A DNA stretch of 64,000 nt, from positions 62,001-126,000 of the forward strand of contig NZ_JACHXN010000015.1 of the NCBI RefSeq assembly GCF_014192095.1. The letters run 5' to 3'. The position numbers and the translations under genes are program-made. This document shows, one piece after another, positions 32,940 through 42,394 of this stretch. The DNA is from Phyllobacterium trifolii. Lineage in GTDB: Bacteria; Pseudomonadota; Alphaproteobacteria; Rhizobiales; Rhizobiaceae. The notes under the pieces were generated by a model, which was given only the letters and a program-made list of their open reading frames with translations, ran no database searches and had not been told where the DNA came from. Each line of letters begins with the position of its first letter. Within the stretch, counting starts at the first letter, position 1.

Positions 32940-34141
32940 TCCGTAACAGCCACAAGTCTACTTGTTCTAGATAGAGTCTTTGGATTGTGATTGGGAGCAT
33001 ATCCCTGGATCGTCAATTCGGCGATGCGCGGCCATGTGTAATTCTCGCGCACAAGCCGTTGACCATTCTGCCCCATAGTCGATGCCATTGCCGGATTGTC
33101 CAAGACACTTGCGAGCGCGGAAGCAACCTCGGCCGGATCAAGTGGAACCACCAAGCCAGCATTTGCCGTTTCCACTTCTGGAAAGTGACACGCATCGCTA
33201 ATTACTGCTGGCAGGCCACAGGCCAGAGCCTCGGTAATAGCGACGCTGAAACCTTCTTGGCGGCTCGGAAGACAAAAGCAGCTGGCATCGACCAATGCGC
33301 GCAATTTGTCCTCGCCGTAGATAGGGCCGATCAAATGAACCCGATCGGCGATACACAGCCGATCGATCTGGGATACGAAGCCTTCCCGGGCTCCGCCATC
33401 CGGGCCAGCGACAACAAGATCGACGTCTGGGTGAGACTCAGCGATCAGCTTGAAAGCATCCCCAAGAATGTCCAAACCCTTCTTGGTATGAAGTCTGGAC
33501 AGGAAGAGAATGACACGCTTTCCACGGGCAAGAGAAAGCCGCTCGTGAAAGAACCCTGCCCCTGGAAGATCAGAAAACTCTTCCAGGAATATGCCGTTCG
33601 GTATAGTGAGAGTCGGTGCCTTAAGACGAAGTGGCTCAAGCAGCCGGGATTCGTCGTTGTTGAGCGTCACCAAGAATTTTGCCTGATCAAGCATCTTGCG
33701 ATACCCAAGAAGCAACGCGATCCGCTTCTTCAATTGTTTTTGCTTCATGCTCCAGGCATCGAGCATACCATGTGGCTGGACGCAGTACGGGATGCGGTTC
33801 GATCTTGCCGTGTTTGCAGCCTTTCTGAGAATAGGCTCCCACACGCCGTGAATGTGGACGAACGACGCGCCCTTCAACACCTGGCGCAACTGGCGGGAAC
33901 CTTCGACGCACAATATCTGTTCCATCCGGTCCGGATCGTCCAGCAAGTGCCAGTGAACAAGCGCAACAAATGGAACATCTTGGGCAGATTTGAATGCTCG
34001 CTTTTCAACTTCGATGCCGCCATAGCTCATGATGTGAACGTCGTGACCCAGTGCCGCCTGGGCAGCTGCCAATCGCACACAGGCACTCTGCGGGCCTCCT
34101 TGGGCAGGATCGATCGAAGATATGACATGGACAATTTTCAT
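32933..34141 (-). CDS. GT4-family glycosyltransferase
   Basis: 402 aa from ATG 34141 (MKIVHVISSIDPAQGGPQS). GT-B features: GG-P near residue 16, HIHGVWEP, QPHGMLDAW, IPNGI, ILFLSRLHTKKGLDIL and the sugar-nucleotide site PSRQEGFSVAITEALACGLPAVISD with the E-x7-E motif. It resembles glycosyltransferases of the WbdB/WcaI type. It overlaps the upstream GT by ATGA, as the third of a three-GT minus-strand operon. Donor sugar not determinable. Confidence 0.9.
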   Translation of the reverse strand: MKIVHVISSIDPAQGGPQSACVRLAAAQAALGHDVHIMSYGGIEVEKRAFKSAQDVPFVALVHWHLLDDPDRMEQILCVEGSRQLRQVLKGASFVHIHGVWEPILRKAANTARSNRIPYCVQPHGMLDAWSMKQKQLKKRIALLLGYRKMLDQAKFLVTLNNDESRLLEPLRLKAPTLTIPNGIFLEEFSDLPGAGFFHERLSLARGKRVILFLSRLHTKKGLDILGDAFKLIAESHPDVDLVVAGPDGGAREGFVSQIDRLCIADRVHLIGPIYGEDKLRALVDASCFCLPSRQEGFSVAITEALACGLPAVISDACHFPEVETANAGLVVPLDPAEVASALASVLDNPAMASTMGQNGQRLVRENYTWPRIAELTIQGYAPNHNPKTLSRTSRLVAVTDH

Positions 34142-35385
34142 GCGACACACACGGGCACGCGCTGCTCAGTAAGGCTCGATAGTGCGGAAAGCAACCGTTT
34201 GCCGTAACGGTCAACAGTGAAGTCCGCGGCGCGCGCCACAGCGCTTTCCGACATTGCCGCGCGCATCCCGACATTGTCTGCCAACGTAGTGATCGCTTTT
34301 GCTATCGCCGTGCCGTCGCGAATAGGAACAATGAAGCCATCGATCCCGTCGCGGACCACACTGCCCGCATTTTCCGTGCAGACGACGGGGAGTCCGGCGG
34401 CAAGCGCTTCATAAACAGCAGTTGCCGAGCCTTCGCAAATGGAGGGAAGAAGGAAGACATCGGCCCACTCATACTCTGCAGCCATCTCTGCACGCGGGAC
34501 GATTCCCCGGAGTTCGACATGCTTCGAAAGATGAGTCGTAACACGCTCGGGAAGGCTGCTCGGGCCTGCCATGCGAAAGATCGCCGATGGGCCGAGCAAA
34601 CGCGCTGCCTCTGCGACATAAGGTGAACCCTTTCGAAGACCGACTTGTCCCACGGTCAACACGCGCAAAGGCCCGCCAATTCGAATAATGTCCTGAGGCG
34701 GGTATTGCGGATCTATGCCATATGGAACGACCACACATCGTTCAGCTTTTCCGCCGCGTGCAATGACGTTGCGTCGGACGAATTCCGAAGGACATATGAT
34801 AATGTCCGCGAGCTCCCACTCGGCTTTCTCACGCTCTGCAAAAATCTTGGCATGTGCATTGTCAGTATGTGGTCCGGCCCAATCAGGAAAACTTTGCTGC
34901 TCGCTCCCAACCAGCTCTTCAACAACTTCACGCGGGGCAATCATCTGTTCGACTGCAGTCCACATGCCTTGCTGTTTTGCCGCAACCATTTGCTCCAGCG
35001 CATCGCCGGCAAAAGCGTAAAGGCCCGCTGCGCCATGAAAGCCGCTTGCAACCACCAAACGCGAAAATTCGGATCCGGCCCACACGGCGTGTTCCGTTTC
35101 CTCGACAACGTTCGCAAGGCGAAGCCTGCGGACCGCCGAGCGGAGACCGAAACCAGGAAAGGTCGAGATCAATTCCGGTGCTACACCTTTTGGGACGCGT
35201 CCAACGAGGCGCTTAACCGAAGAAGGAAGGAGGTTTTTTGGGAGACCATTGACAAGGCGCGGCCAGCTCTTGGTCGCGCAAATGTCAGTGTAAAAATGCG
35301 CGAGCTGATTTTCGGATGCAAAGATGCGGGGCACGGCGTAATGCATGCGAGCACCCAGTTGGCTAACGACAACAGTACCGCTCAT
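34138..35385 (-). CDS. GT4-family glycosyltransferase
   Basis: 415 aa. The N-terminus is unusual for GT4 (VVVSQLGARMHYAVPRIFASENQLAHFYTD), as in a subset of rhizobial exopolysaccharide GTs. The C-terminal Rossmann half is classical: RVLTVGQVGLRKGSPYVAEAARLL, RGIVPRAEMAAEYEWADVFLLPSICEGSATAVYEALAAGLPVVCTENAG. It sits in the middle of a three-gene operon with ATGA overlaps on both sides. Substrate unknown. Confidence 0.9.
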   Translation of the reverse strand: MSGTVVVSQLGARMHYAVPRIFASENQLAHFYTDICATKSWPRLVNGLPKNLLPSSVKRLVGRVPKGVAPELISTFPGFGLRSAVRRLRLANVVEETEHAVWAGSEFSRLVVASGFHGAAGLYAFAGDALEQMVAAKQQGMWTAVEQMIAPREVVEELVGSEQQSFPDWAGPHTDNAHAKIFAEREKAEWELADIIICPSEFVRRNVIARGGKAERCVVVPYGIDPQYPPQDIIRIGGPLRVLTVGQVGLRKGSPYVAEAARLLGPSAIFRMAGPSSLPERVTTHLSKHVELRGIVPRAEMAAEYEWADVFLLPSICEGSATAVYEALAAGLPVVCTENAGSVVRDGIDGFIVPIRDGTAIAKAITTLADNVGMRAAMSESAVARAADFTVDRYGKRLLSALSSLTEQRVPVCVA

Positions 35386-36641
35386 TCTGCGGGCTCATAA
35401 ACAGAAGATTTTGATGGAAGCCCCGTCGGTCTATCGAATCTGAGCATGACGTCCGACCATGCAGCCACGGCGCTCTCCCGTGAAAACAGAGTCTCCAGGA
35501 CACGTCTTGCGTTTTGACCGTTCTGCAAACGACGTTCGGGGGAGTTTCTCATCTCGAGGATGACATCCGCGAGTCTTCTTCCCTCGCCAATTTCTACAGC
35601 CGCGCCGCAGTCTTCAGCGGCCACCACGCGCGCTACCTCGCCGTTTGGATCGCCGACGAAGAGAGTTGGCCGGCCAGCCGCCAGGATTCCATAAAACTTG
35701 CTCGGAACGATGCAGTGTTCGAGCCGAGGCAAAAGCGACACGATATGAGCATCGGCCGCGCTCAGGCTTTCAGCGATATGTTCGGCGGGCTGAAGTGGCT
35801 TGAAAACTACATTCGTCAAATTACGATTCCGCACAACCTCTTCGACGTGGGCCCTCTGCTGGCCGCCGCCAATCATTAGAAACTGAATATCGTCATGCCC
35901 ACTCAAAAGCACCGCCGCTTCCAACAGCGTCGAGAAGTCGTGGGCGCGACCAAAGTTGCCCGAGTAGCCAACAACGAACTTGTCCTGCAAACCCCAGTTC
36001 GTCCGCAGGCTGTTGGACGCCGGTTCTACGGGATAGATCTCATCGCCATCGGACCAATGGTGCATGACAAAAACCTGTTTCTCGGAGAAACCGCGGTCGG
36101 TGAGATAGGCTGCCATCGTTGCGGTCGGACAAACGATCATGGCCGATTTGCGCATCGACCAGTTGCGCATTGATCGGCTGACCGTCCCTGACAAGCTTTT
36201 ATTCGACAGCATGCCAAGTTCCATGGCGACTTCAGGGAAAAGATCCATGATCCAATTGACCATTCGCGCGCGACGCCAGCGAATGGGCAAGGAAGTAGTG
36301 ACGGAGAGCAAGGGTGGATCGGTGCAGACTACGCAGACGTCACCGCTCTTGAGGTTCCACAAACACCAGAGGAATGCAGAGACGTGGAAGGTGAGATAAT
36401 CGATAGCCCGCCCGAGAACATTGCTCCGTCCGAACCGTGTAGCCCATAGACGACTTACCTTAACCCCTGACACCATTTCTTCCGCCGGCAATGTCACGTC
36501 AGGTTGATCGTGCGGTGTGCGGCTAGCGATTGCCGCGACTTCAAAACCGCGACGCGCCAATGCGAACGCCAACCCCGATACCATTCGGCTGGTCGCTGAT
36601 TGATCAGGTGAGAAATAGCGGTTTGCGAATACGATCTTCAT
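35382..36641 (-). CDS. GT4-family glycosyltransferase (WbuB-like)
   Basis: 419 aa from ATG 36641 (MKIVFANRYFSPDQSATSRM). Signature parts include FFSPDQSATSR-like N-terminus, SGDVCVVCTDPPLLSVTT, DLFPEVAMELGM, VGYSGNFGRAHDFSTLLEAA and SKFYGILAAGRPTLFVGDPNGE. These segments match the WbuB/fucosyl-type group (the L-fucosamine transferase family). Given the GDP-L-fucose synthase gene divergent to it, a fucosyltransferase role is possible but unproven. First gene of the minus-strand three-GT operon. Confidence 0.88.
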   Translation of the reverse strand: MKIVFANRYFSPDQSATSRMVSGLAFALARRGFEVAAIASRTPHDQPDVTLPAEEMVSGVKVSRLWATRFGRSNVLGRAIDYLTFHVSAFLWCLWNLKSGDVCVVCTDPPLLSVTTSLPIRWRRARMVNWIMDLFPEVAMELGMLSNKSLSGTVSRSMRNWSMRKSAMIVCPTATMAAYLTDRGFSEKQVFVMHHWSDGDEIYPVEPASNSLRTNWGLQDKFVVGYSGNFGRAHDFSTLLEAAVLLSGHDDIQFLMIGGGQQRAHVEEVVRNRNLTNVVFKPLQPAEHIAESLSAADAHIVSLLPRLEHCIVPSKFYGILAAGRPTLFVGDPNGEVARVVAAEDCGAAVEIGEGRRLADVILEMRNSPERRLQNGQNARRVLETLFSRESAVAAWSDVMLRFDRPTGLPSKSSVYEPAE

Positions 36642-37025
36642 TTGTGGATGCCTCAAGCCCGGGCCGTCTGTCAGACACAGATTCTTGGCCTTGATTGTCG
36701 CAGTTCGCAGTTGGCGAACAAGTTCAACAAAGGCACTACGGCCCTTCGCGACTGATCATCCCGCCTACTCCTTCCGGAGAGGTCACGCTCAATTTCCACC
36801 CCTTTTAGAGGCCCCAACGTGCTCGATATGCCTTGTATTCCCTCGGGTTGGGAGCCGATCTTATCCCTATTGCCGAAGTGTGTCGCGCTGTGCGCCATAT
36901 ATACTGGAATCCAACAACTCGCTTCCTCCGACTGCATTTCGAGAGTGTGCAATGGACCATGGTCACGGCCCACATTCGATGAGCTGTCTTCGAAAAGCGA
37001 AACATCACGCACGAAGAAGGGCGGA
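36642..37025. other. Divergent promoter region between the GT operon and fcl
   Basis: About 385 bases between two divergent starts. I see no supported ORF although frames on both strands are open; no palindrome or repeat stands out. It should contain promoters for both operons. Confidence 0.5.
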
Positions 37026-38027
37026 ATGATCTCCATGGTTGAGTCAGAAAATCACCACTTCGATCTCCGGGGTAAACGAGTATGGGTAGCCGGGCACACC
37101 GGCCTTGTGGGCTCGGCGCTGACACGGCGCCTGCAGTCCGAAGGTTGTGAACTGCTTGAAGTTACCCATGATGATCTCGATCTGACGCGGCAGCTTGAAA
37201 CGGAAGAATGGATGGCCAGCGCGCGTCCCGATGCCATCTTCATCGCTGCGGCGAGAGTTGGCGGAATCATTGCAAACTCGACATACCCAGCTGATTTTCT
37301 CTACGACAACGCGATGATCGGCATGAACATCATGCATGCCGCACATAAGCTTGGCGTTCAAAAATTACTGTGGCTGGGGTCGAGCTGTATTTTCCCGAAA
37401 TATGCCGAGCAGCCGATCCGGGAGAGTTCCTTGCTCACCGGCGCGCTAGAGCCAACTAACGAAGCTTACGCGGTAGCAAAGATCGCTGGACTCAAGCTTG
37501 CCGAAGCCTATGCGCGGCAATATGGACAGAATTTCCTGACCGCGATGCCGACAAGTCTCTATGGCCCCAACGACAATTTCGATCCGCAGAATTCCCATGT
37601 TCTTCCGGCGCTTATACGCAAAATGTATGAGGCCAAAATCTCGGGAAGTCCGACAGTTGTTGTGTGGGGTACGGGGACACCACGGCGCGAATTCCTGCAT
37701 GTCGATGATCTGGCCGACGCCTGCGTATTCGTTATGAAGCAGTATACTGGGCCTGAATTTATCAATATCGGGTCGGGACACGAAATCTCGATTCATGATG
37801 CCGCGATCTTGATTGCGAAGATTGTTGGCTATGACGGGTCCATCGTGTTCGATACATCGAAGCCGGACGGTACACCGCGAAAGCTGGTCGATCCTACACG
37901 TTTGCAGGATATGGGCTGGAAGCCGAGCATCGACCTCGAGACCGGACTGACCGATCTCTATATGCGTTGGCAACAGTCGATGCTCACATCAACCAACGTC
38001 GCGCCTATTGCTTCGGCCGCACGTTAG
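37026..38027 (+). CDS. fcl: GDP-L-fucose synthase
   Basis: 333 aa from ATG 37026 (GAAGGGCGG upstream). Short-chain dehydrogenase/epimerase-reductase that converts GDP-4-keto-6-deoxy-mannose to GDP-L-fucose. Visible motifs are GHTGLVG at 23-29, AARVGGIIANSTYPADFLYDN, SSCIFPKYAEQPI, the catalytic YAVAKIAGLK, and GTGTPRREFLHVDD. The longer reading from 36819 is an upstream extension with no similarity. The partner gmd (GDP-mannose 4,6-dehydratase) is not within the window. A strong terminator follows. Confidence 0.93.
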   Translation: MISMVESENHHFDLRGKRVWVAGHTGLVGSALTRRLQSEGCELLEVTHDDLDLTRQLETEEWMASARPDAIFIAAARVGGIIANSTYPADFLYDNAMIGMNIMHAAHKLGVQKLLWLGSSCIFPKYAEQPIRESSLLTGALEPTNEAYAVAKIAGLKLAEAYARQYGQNFLTAMPTSLYGPNDNFDPQNSHVLPALIRKMYEAKISGSPTVVVWGTGTPRREFLHVDDLADACVFVMKQYTGPEFINIGSGHEISIHDAAILIAKIVGYDGSIVFDTSKPDGTPRKLVDPTRLQDMGWKPSIDLETGLTDLYMRWQQSMLTSTNVAPIASAAR

Positions 38028-38043
38028 ATTAACGCCAGGGATT

Positions 38044-38079
38044 AAAAAAGCAGCCAGGTCATGACCTGGCTGCTTTTTT
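38044..38079. terminator. Perfect bidirectional terminator between fcl and the export gene
   Basis: A perfectly symmetric palindrome: six A, then GCAGCCAGGTCA paired with TGACCTGGCTGC (arms 38050-38061 and 38062-38073), then six T. It should terminate transcription arriving from both the fcl side and the ExoF-like gene side. Confidence 0.92.
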
Positions 38080-38105
38080 GTGTACAAGGACCGCTCGTGG
38101 CTGAT

Positions 38106-39392
38106 CTAACCGGGCGGGTTGATGCTGTTTGCTGCCACATCTTTCGGAACTGCCAATTGGGCTCGTAGAATATCGCCCGCCTTGATCGGATCATGTTCGG
38201 TCAACTCCGATTCCTGATACTCACCGTTTACAATCCGCGCGACGGAGAAAGTCAGCCTCACAGACTGGTCGCGCGTTGTTGCGCGCTGCGCCGTCGCACC
38301 AATCTCAGCCATCGTCTGGACGATGAAGGCCAGTCGCTTTCTCAGGCGAATGAGATCCAGCTCAATGTCACGCAATTGATTGGCGGCGTCGTTTGCCCGC
38401 TGCTCGTTCAGAGCTAGCAAGCGCTGCCCGATAGCGTTTTCGTTTTGCCGGGCGCGTGCGAGAAATGAACCGAATTCAAGGGCATCGCGGCGCATGGCGG
38501 AAAGTTGCCTTTGGCTGTCCCTCAATGTCGACTGTGCCGTGAGCCCCTGCGATACAAGCTTCTCGGAAGATCCTACATTCTGTTCCAGAAGAGAAATTTC
38601 CTCGTTACGAAGCTTGGTACTTTTTTCCAGTGTATCGATCTCTTCGCGATAATTCTGTTTCTGGTCCTGAAGAGCTTTTTCTTCGCTGTGCAAGGCTGCC
38701 AAACGCAAATCGAAAACCCGACGCTCGGAGTCGACCACCTGTTGGCGGGCCGGCAAATCATCCGTAATAGTTTCTTTGTCCAGAACGTATTCAAACGGCT
38801 TCTCGTCGAGCTCCGCCTGGAGGCGCGCACGCCTCACGTCTTGGGCGAACAATTGCAGAGACGTGTCCGAATAGTCCTGACGCGCAGTGACCAGCTGGGT
38901 CCCTGCTGTGTCCATCTTGTCCAACGCCTCTTTCAACCCACCGCTCAGTGCGAACAGTTCGAGCGCAATCATGCCGGGGCGAAACTCATATTTACCGGGC
39001 TTCTGGACATCGCCAATGACAAACACTGGCGCATATTCCTTCATTGCCACGGAAACTGAGAGACCCGGAATGTGTTGAAGCAGCTTCTGGCTGATGGTGC
39101 TGCTGATTTCCGCAATGGTTTGATTTGCTACTGGGATATTGCCAAGAATGGGATATCCTATCGTTCCTTCCACGCTGACGGGAAATGTCCCTGACAGTCC
39201 AGTATCGCCATAAACGGTGATCAGGAGGACATCGCCCGATGCAACTTTATATGGCTCGTCCGCCCACGCCGCCGAAGCCATTGGCGACAACAAGAGGATC
39301 GAAGAAAACGCACAAGCGGTCATCAGCTTGTTGATCCGGTAAGCAAATCCCGGGCGGCTATTTTTTTGTTTGATCAACATTGTCGACCTCAT
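38106..39392 (-). CDS. Polysaccharide export protein (ExoF-like, Wza family)
   Basis: 428 aa. An N-terminal signal (TACAFSSILLLSPMASAAWA) is followed by the Poly_export domain (YKVASGDVLLITVYGD ... GTIGYPILGNI) and an SLBB-type segment (APVFVIGDVQKPGKYEFRPGM). Residues about 195-360 are a long coiled coil rich in Glu/Gln/Arg. This matches Sinorhizobium ExoF-type periplasmic/outer-membrane components, which are longer than enterobacterial Wza by the coiled-coil part. Its start overlaps the ExoP-like stop (ATGA). Confidence 0.9.
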   Translation of the reverse strand: MRSTMLIKQKNSRPGFAYRINKLMTACAFSSILLLSPMASAAWADEPYKVASGDVLLITVYGDTGLSGTFPVSVEGTIGYPILGNIPVANQTIAEISSTISQKLLQHIPGLSVSVAMKEYAPVFVIGDVQKPGKYEFRPGMIALELFALSGGLKEALDKMDTAGTQLVTARQDYSDTSLQLFAQDVRRARLQAELDEKPFEYVLDKETITDDLPARQQVVDSERRVFDLRLAALHSEEKALQDQKQNYREEIDTLEKSTKLRNEEISLLEQNVGSSEKLVSQGLTAQSTLRDSQRQLSAMRRDALEFGSFLARARQNENAIGQRLLALNEQRANDAANQLRDIELDLIRLRKRLAFIVQTMAEIGATAQRATTRDQSVRLTFSVARIVNGEYQESELTEHDPIKAGDILRAQLAVPKDVAANSINPPG

Positions 39393-41563
39393 GCCTTTGC
39401 GGTGGAAGAGCGGGTTTTTGCGTAATCGGCAAGCTCCTTGACGACACGCCCGGAGACGAGTTTGGTGGGAGCAAGCGGGGCGCTCAAGGCGACCGGACCT
39501 CGGCTTTCGTGGTCGCTGTTGAGAACGATACCGCTGACTTTCCGGCCGTCGGCGCGTAGTTTCGTAACGGCGGTCACGACGTCCTCCATCCTGGCGACGT
39601 CACGGCGCACGACCAATACCGTCGTGTCGGCAAGCGACGCCGCACGTATGGCATCCGCGCTGTTGGCGATAGCTGGCGTATCAATAAGAACGATGTCGTA
39701 CTGTCGCTTAAGCTCTGCAATCATTTTCGCGAATTGCTCGTGGCCTAGCAAGAATTCTGCCGGAACCTGACAGGTCTGCGTCGCCACAAAGTCGATTGCG
39801 GATTCCGCGTCGTGCTGCACCGCCGCTTCAAGTGTATGCCGGCCGCGGATCACTTCTTCCAGATAGGGACCGAATTGATCGCCGAACTCATGGGCCACCA
39901 TCGGATTCCGGAAATTGGCGTCCACGACGACAGTCCGTATCCCTGTAGCTGATAGTGATCTCGCAAGGCCTGCTACGATCAGCGTCTTGCCTTCCTGGTC
40001 GCCAGCAGAAGTAATAGCAATTGCCCGAGCAGCTTTCGTCGACGCCGACAGCAATAGCTGGGCCTGAAGGTCGGCGATCGCGCGGCCAAAGCCCGAATTG
40101 CCGTCGGTAACCATTCGTGCGGCTTCTTTCCGCTCCCGAACTGACAATTGGGGTATCCGGCCGATAATGGGCAGCCGCACCGCTGTTTCGAGAGCCACGC
40201 TCGATCGGATGGATTTGTCACGCAATTCCATAAGAAACGCGCCCGCCATCCCGAAACAGATGCCGCCAATTCCACCCAACGCAAGCCATGACGAAAGACG
40301 CGGACTTACCTTCGATCTTGCCGGAACAGCACGCGAAATCATACGCGCTTCGGCAGTGGCGATACCGTCCTGCTCGATCGTTTGTTTGTAACGTGTCAGG
40401 TAGCTTTCATATATAGCGCGGTTTGCCGAAGCTTCGCGATCCAGCTGATCGGCCTGGACAGTGGCTTTGTTGGCCGTCGACATGCTGTCCTGTAGCTCTT
40501 TCAGATTTGCCTCAACCGACGCTTGCTGAAGATGCGTGACATTTATCTCGTTTCGGAGACTATCCAGAATTTGTTGAACCTCCGCACCAATCTGGCCCTT
40601 CAGCGATTCAAGCTGCGAGTTAAACTGCGGGAGCTGGACGCTTTGAGTTGCCCCGCTCTCCTTGATTTGCTGAATATTCCTCTCGATCCGGGATTGTTCC
40701 GTCCGAAGTGCCAAGATGGCCGGGGAATTGAGAATCTCCGACAAAGCCACGCCAGAGTTATTCTTTGACGCTTCGATTGCGGTTGAGAGCCGGGCTTCAG
40801 CACCTGCAAGTTTTCCCCGCAGGGTCGCGAGTTCCGCATTCAGCGCAGCAATTTGCTGCGACTGCAGCGTCATACCGTTGGCCTTCACGAGTCCTGATTG
40901 CTCGCGAAAATCGGCGGCGGCGCGTTCAGAGTGTTCGAGCGTTGCCCGCAGGCTGGTGAGTTTTCCGCCAAGCCAATCACTAACACGGCGTGTGGCCGAG
41001 GTTTGCAAATCGATTTGATAGTTGAGGTACGCTTCACCGAACGCATTCGCGACGGCAGCAGAATATTCCGGATTATTCGCACGGTAACTGATGTAAATCG
41101 TGTATGATCTGCCATCGTTGAGAACATTAAGATTTGACAGAAGCTCGTCAATTCTTGACCGATCGGACGGCGTTTCCTCATCTGTCGCGACAAGATTTCC
41201 TTGGCCGGGCACAATGATTTTGCCCTTGGAGTCAAAACCTTGACGGTCTAGGTCGGCGAGTACCTTCTCGGCCATGGAGCGCGAGCTGATAATGTCGAGT
41301 TCCGTCCGCAAAACCGGACTTTCCTGCGGAAGCGGTGAAACGACCGATTCATTTGGAAGTGCCTGCAATTTGCGAACGTTTAGGGCCAAGATCGCTTCGG
41401 AGCTGTACTTGGCCGGGGCGGTCATATAGCCCACTATCGCCAACCCCAAGCACAGAACAATGGCTGATAGAACTGTAAGCCATCTGTTCATCAGGAGCGA
41501 AAGGATTCGCGACAATGGCATTCCGCCCTGGGGAGGCAAAACTTCAGAAACGATCATGATCAA
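39389..41563 (-). CDS. Polysaccharide co-polymerase / tyrosine-kinase-like protein (ExoP/Wzc)
   Basis: 724 aa with a Wzz-type domain between two transmembrane segments (near residues 25-50 and 430-450) and a long periplasmic coiled coil. A cytoplasmic BY-kinase domain follows with Walker A SAGDQEGKTLIVAGLA near residue 515, Walker A' VVDANFRNP and Walker B VLIDTPAI. The A' motif has Asn where tyrosine kinases usually have a second Asp (DxD), and the C-terminus has a single Tyr (ADYAKTRSS) rather than a Tyr cluster, so kinase activity may be reduced or atypical. It controls chain length and export together with the ExoF-like protein encoded immediately downstream. Confidence 0.9.
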   Translation of the reverse strand: MIMIVSEVLPPQGGMPLSRILSLLMNRWLTVLSAIVLCLGLAIVGYMTAPAKYSSEAILALNVRKLQALPNESVVSPLPQESPVLRTELDIISSRSMAEKVLADLDRQGFDSKGKIIVPGQGNLVATDEETPSDRSRIDELLSNLNVLNDGRSYTIYISYRANNPEYSAAVANAFGEAYLNYQIDLQTSATRRVSDWLGGKLTSLRATLEHSERAAADFREQSGLVKANGMTLQSQQIAALNAELATLRGKLAGAEARLSTAIEASKNNSGVALSEILNSPAILALRTEQSRIERNIQQIKESGATQSVQLPQFNSQLESLKGQIGAEVQQILDSLRNEINVTHLQQASVEANLKELQDSMSTANKATVQADQLDREASANRAIYESYLTRYKQTIEQDGIATAEARMISRAVPARSKVSPRLSSWLALGGIGGICFGMAGAFLMELRDKSIRSSVALETAVRLPIIGRIPQLSVRERKEAARMVTDGNSGFGRAIADLQAQLLLSASTKAARAIAITSAGDQEGKTLIVAGLARSLSATGIRTVVVDANFRNPMVAHEFGDQFGPYLEEVIRGRHTLEAAVQHDAESAIDFVATQTCQVPAEFLLGHEQFAKMIAELKRQYDIVLIDTPAIANSADAIRAASLADTTVLVVRRDVARMEDVVTAVTKLRADGRKVSGIVLNSDHESRGPVALSAPLAPTKLVSGRVVKELADYAKTRSSTAKA

Positions 41564-41602
41564 TACCTCTGAAAATCAGATATCGGTTAGCTGGTAGGCC
41601 GT

Positions 41603-42394
41603 TCAGAATCTGGATTCATGCGGAATCATGTCGCTAATTTTGTACGCAACCTCCGTCCGATTAGTAGCACCCAGTTTCTTCATGATATTGCGAATATGGA
41701 CCTTTACCGTGCTTTCGCAGAGGTTGAGCTCATAGGCGATAATCTTGTTTGCCTTGCCACGACGAAGACCCTCCGCAACGGCCGACTGCCGCGCTGTAAA
41801 CGAAGTGGTGATGTGACGAAACTCGTCGCTTCGGCCACCCAGGAGCTTACGCAAAGTTAGAACGCTACTTGCCGGTACAAACTTTCCACCGGCGATTGCC
41901 AGTTCAATTGCCTGCATGCAGATCTCGATGCCAACTGTTGTCGGGATATATCCACGAACGCCGAGTTCCAATGCCTTCAGAATAAAGGTCAGATCATCAT
42001 TGTCGGCAACGACAACGACAGCTGCAGTCTGGAAAGTCGCGACAAGCTCGCTGATTTCAGCGGTTAGATTGGCATCGTCCAGCGTGCGATTGCCAGTGTT
42101 GATCAACACGGCGCGCAAATTGGATAGTTCTTTTTTAGAGGCTTGCCATTCTTCCAGGCTACCAAATGTAAATACTTTGAGGCCTATGTGATGGTTGATC
42201 AAAGCCTGAGCGAGACATTCGCGTTCCAAAGCGCGCTTGTCGACAATAGCCAAGTAATCTTCTGTACTGTATTTTTGGAATTGACGATTACCGTTGTATT
42301 TATCGTTGGATTGTTGGCTGTTATTTACAATGATCTCACGATCATATGGCTCTTGTTCATTGTTGCCCAAACGGGATGGATGAATATTCTCCAT
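41603..42394 (-). CDS. LuxR-type response-regulator-like protein
   Basis: 263 aa. The receiver domain around residues 45-165 has DYLAIVDKRALERECLAQAL at its start and a replaced phospho-acceptor (RAVLINTGNRT), so it probably does not receive phosphate in the normal way. The C-terminal LuxR helix-turn-helix is intact (FTARQSAVAEGLRRGKANKIIAYELNL, STVKVHIRNIMKKLGATNRTE). It sits 40 bases upstream of the ExoP-like gene in the same direction and is likely the regulator of this export operon. It is only distantly similar to the two paralogues at 18.8 and 27.2 kb. Confidence 0.88.
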   Translation of the reverse strand: MENIHPSRLGNNEQEPYDREIIVNNSQQSNDKYNGNRQFQKYSTEDYLAIVDKRALERECLAQALINHHIGLKVFTFGSLEEWQASKKELSNLRAVLINTGNRTLDDANLTAEISELVATFQTAAVVVVADNDDLTFILKALELGVRGYIPTTVGIEICMQAIELAIAGGKFVPASSVLTLRKLLGGRSDEFRHITTSFTARQSAVAEGLRRGKANKIIAYELNLCESTVKVHIRNIMKKLGATNRTEVAYKISDMIPHESRF

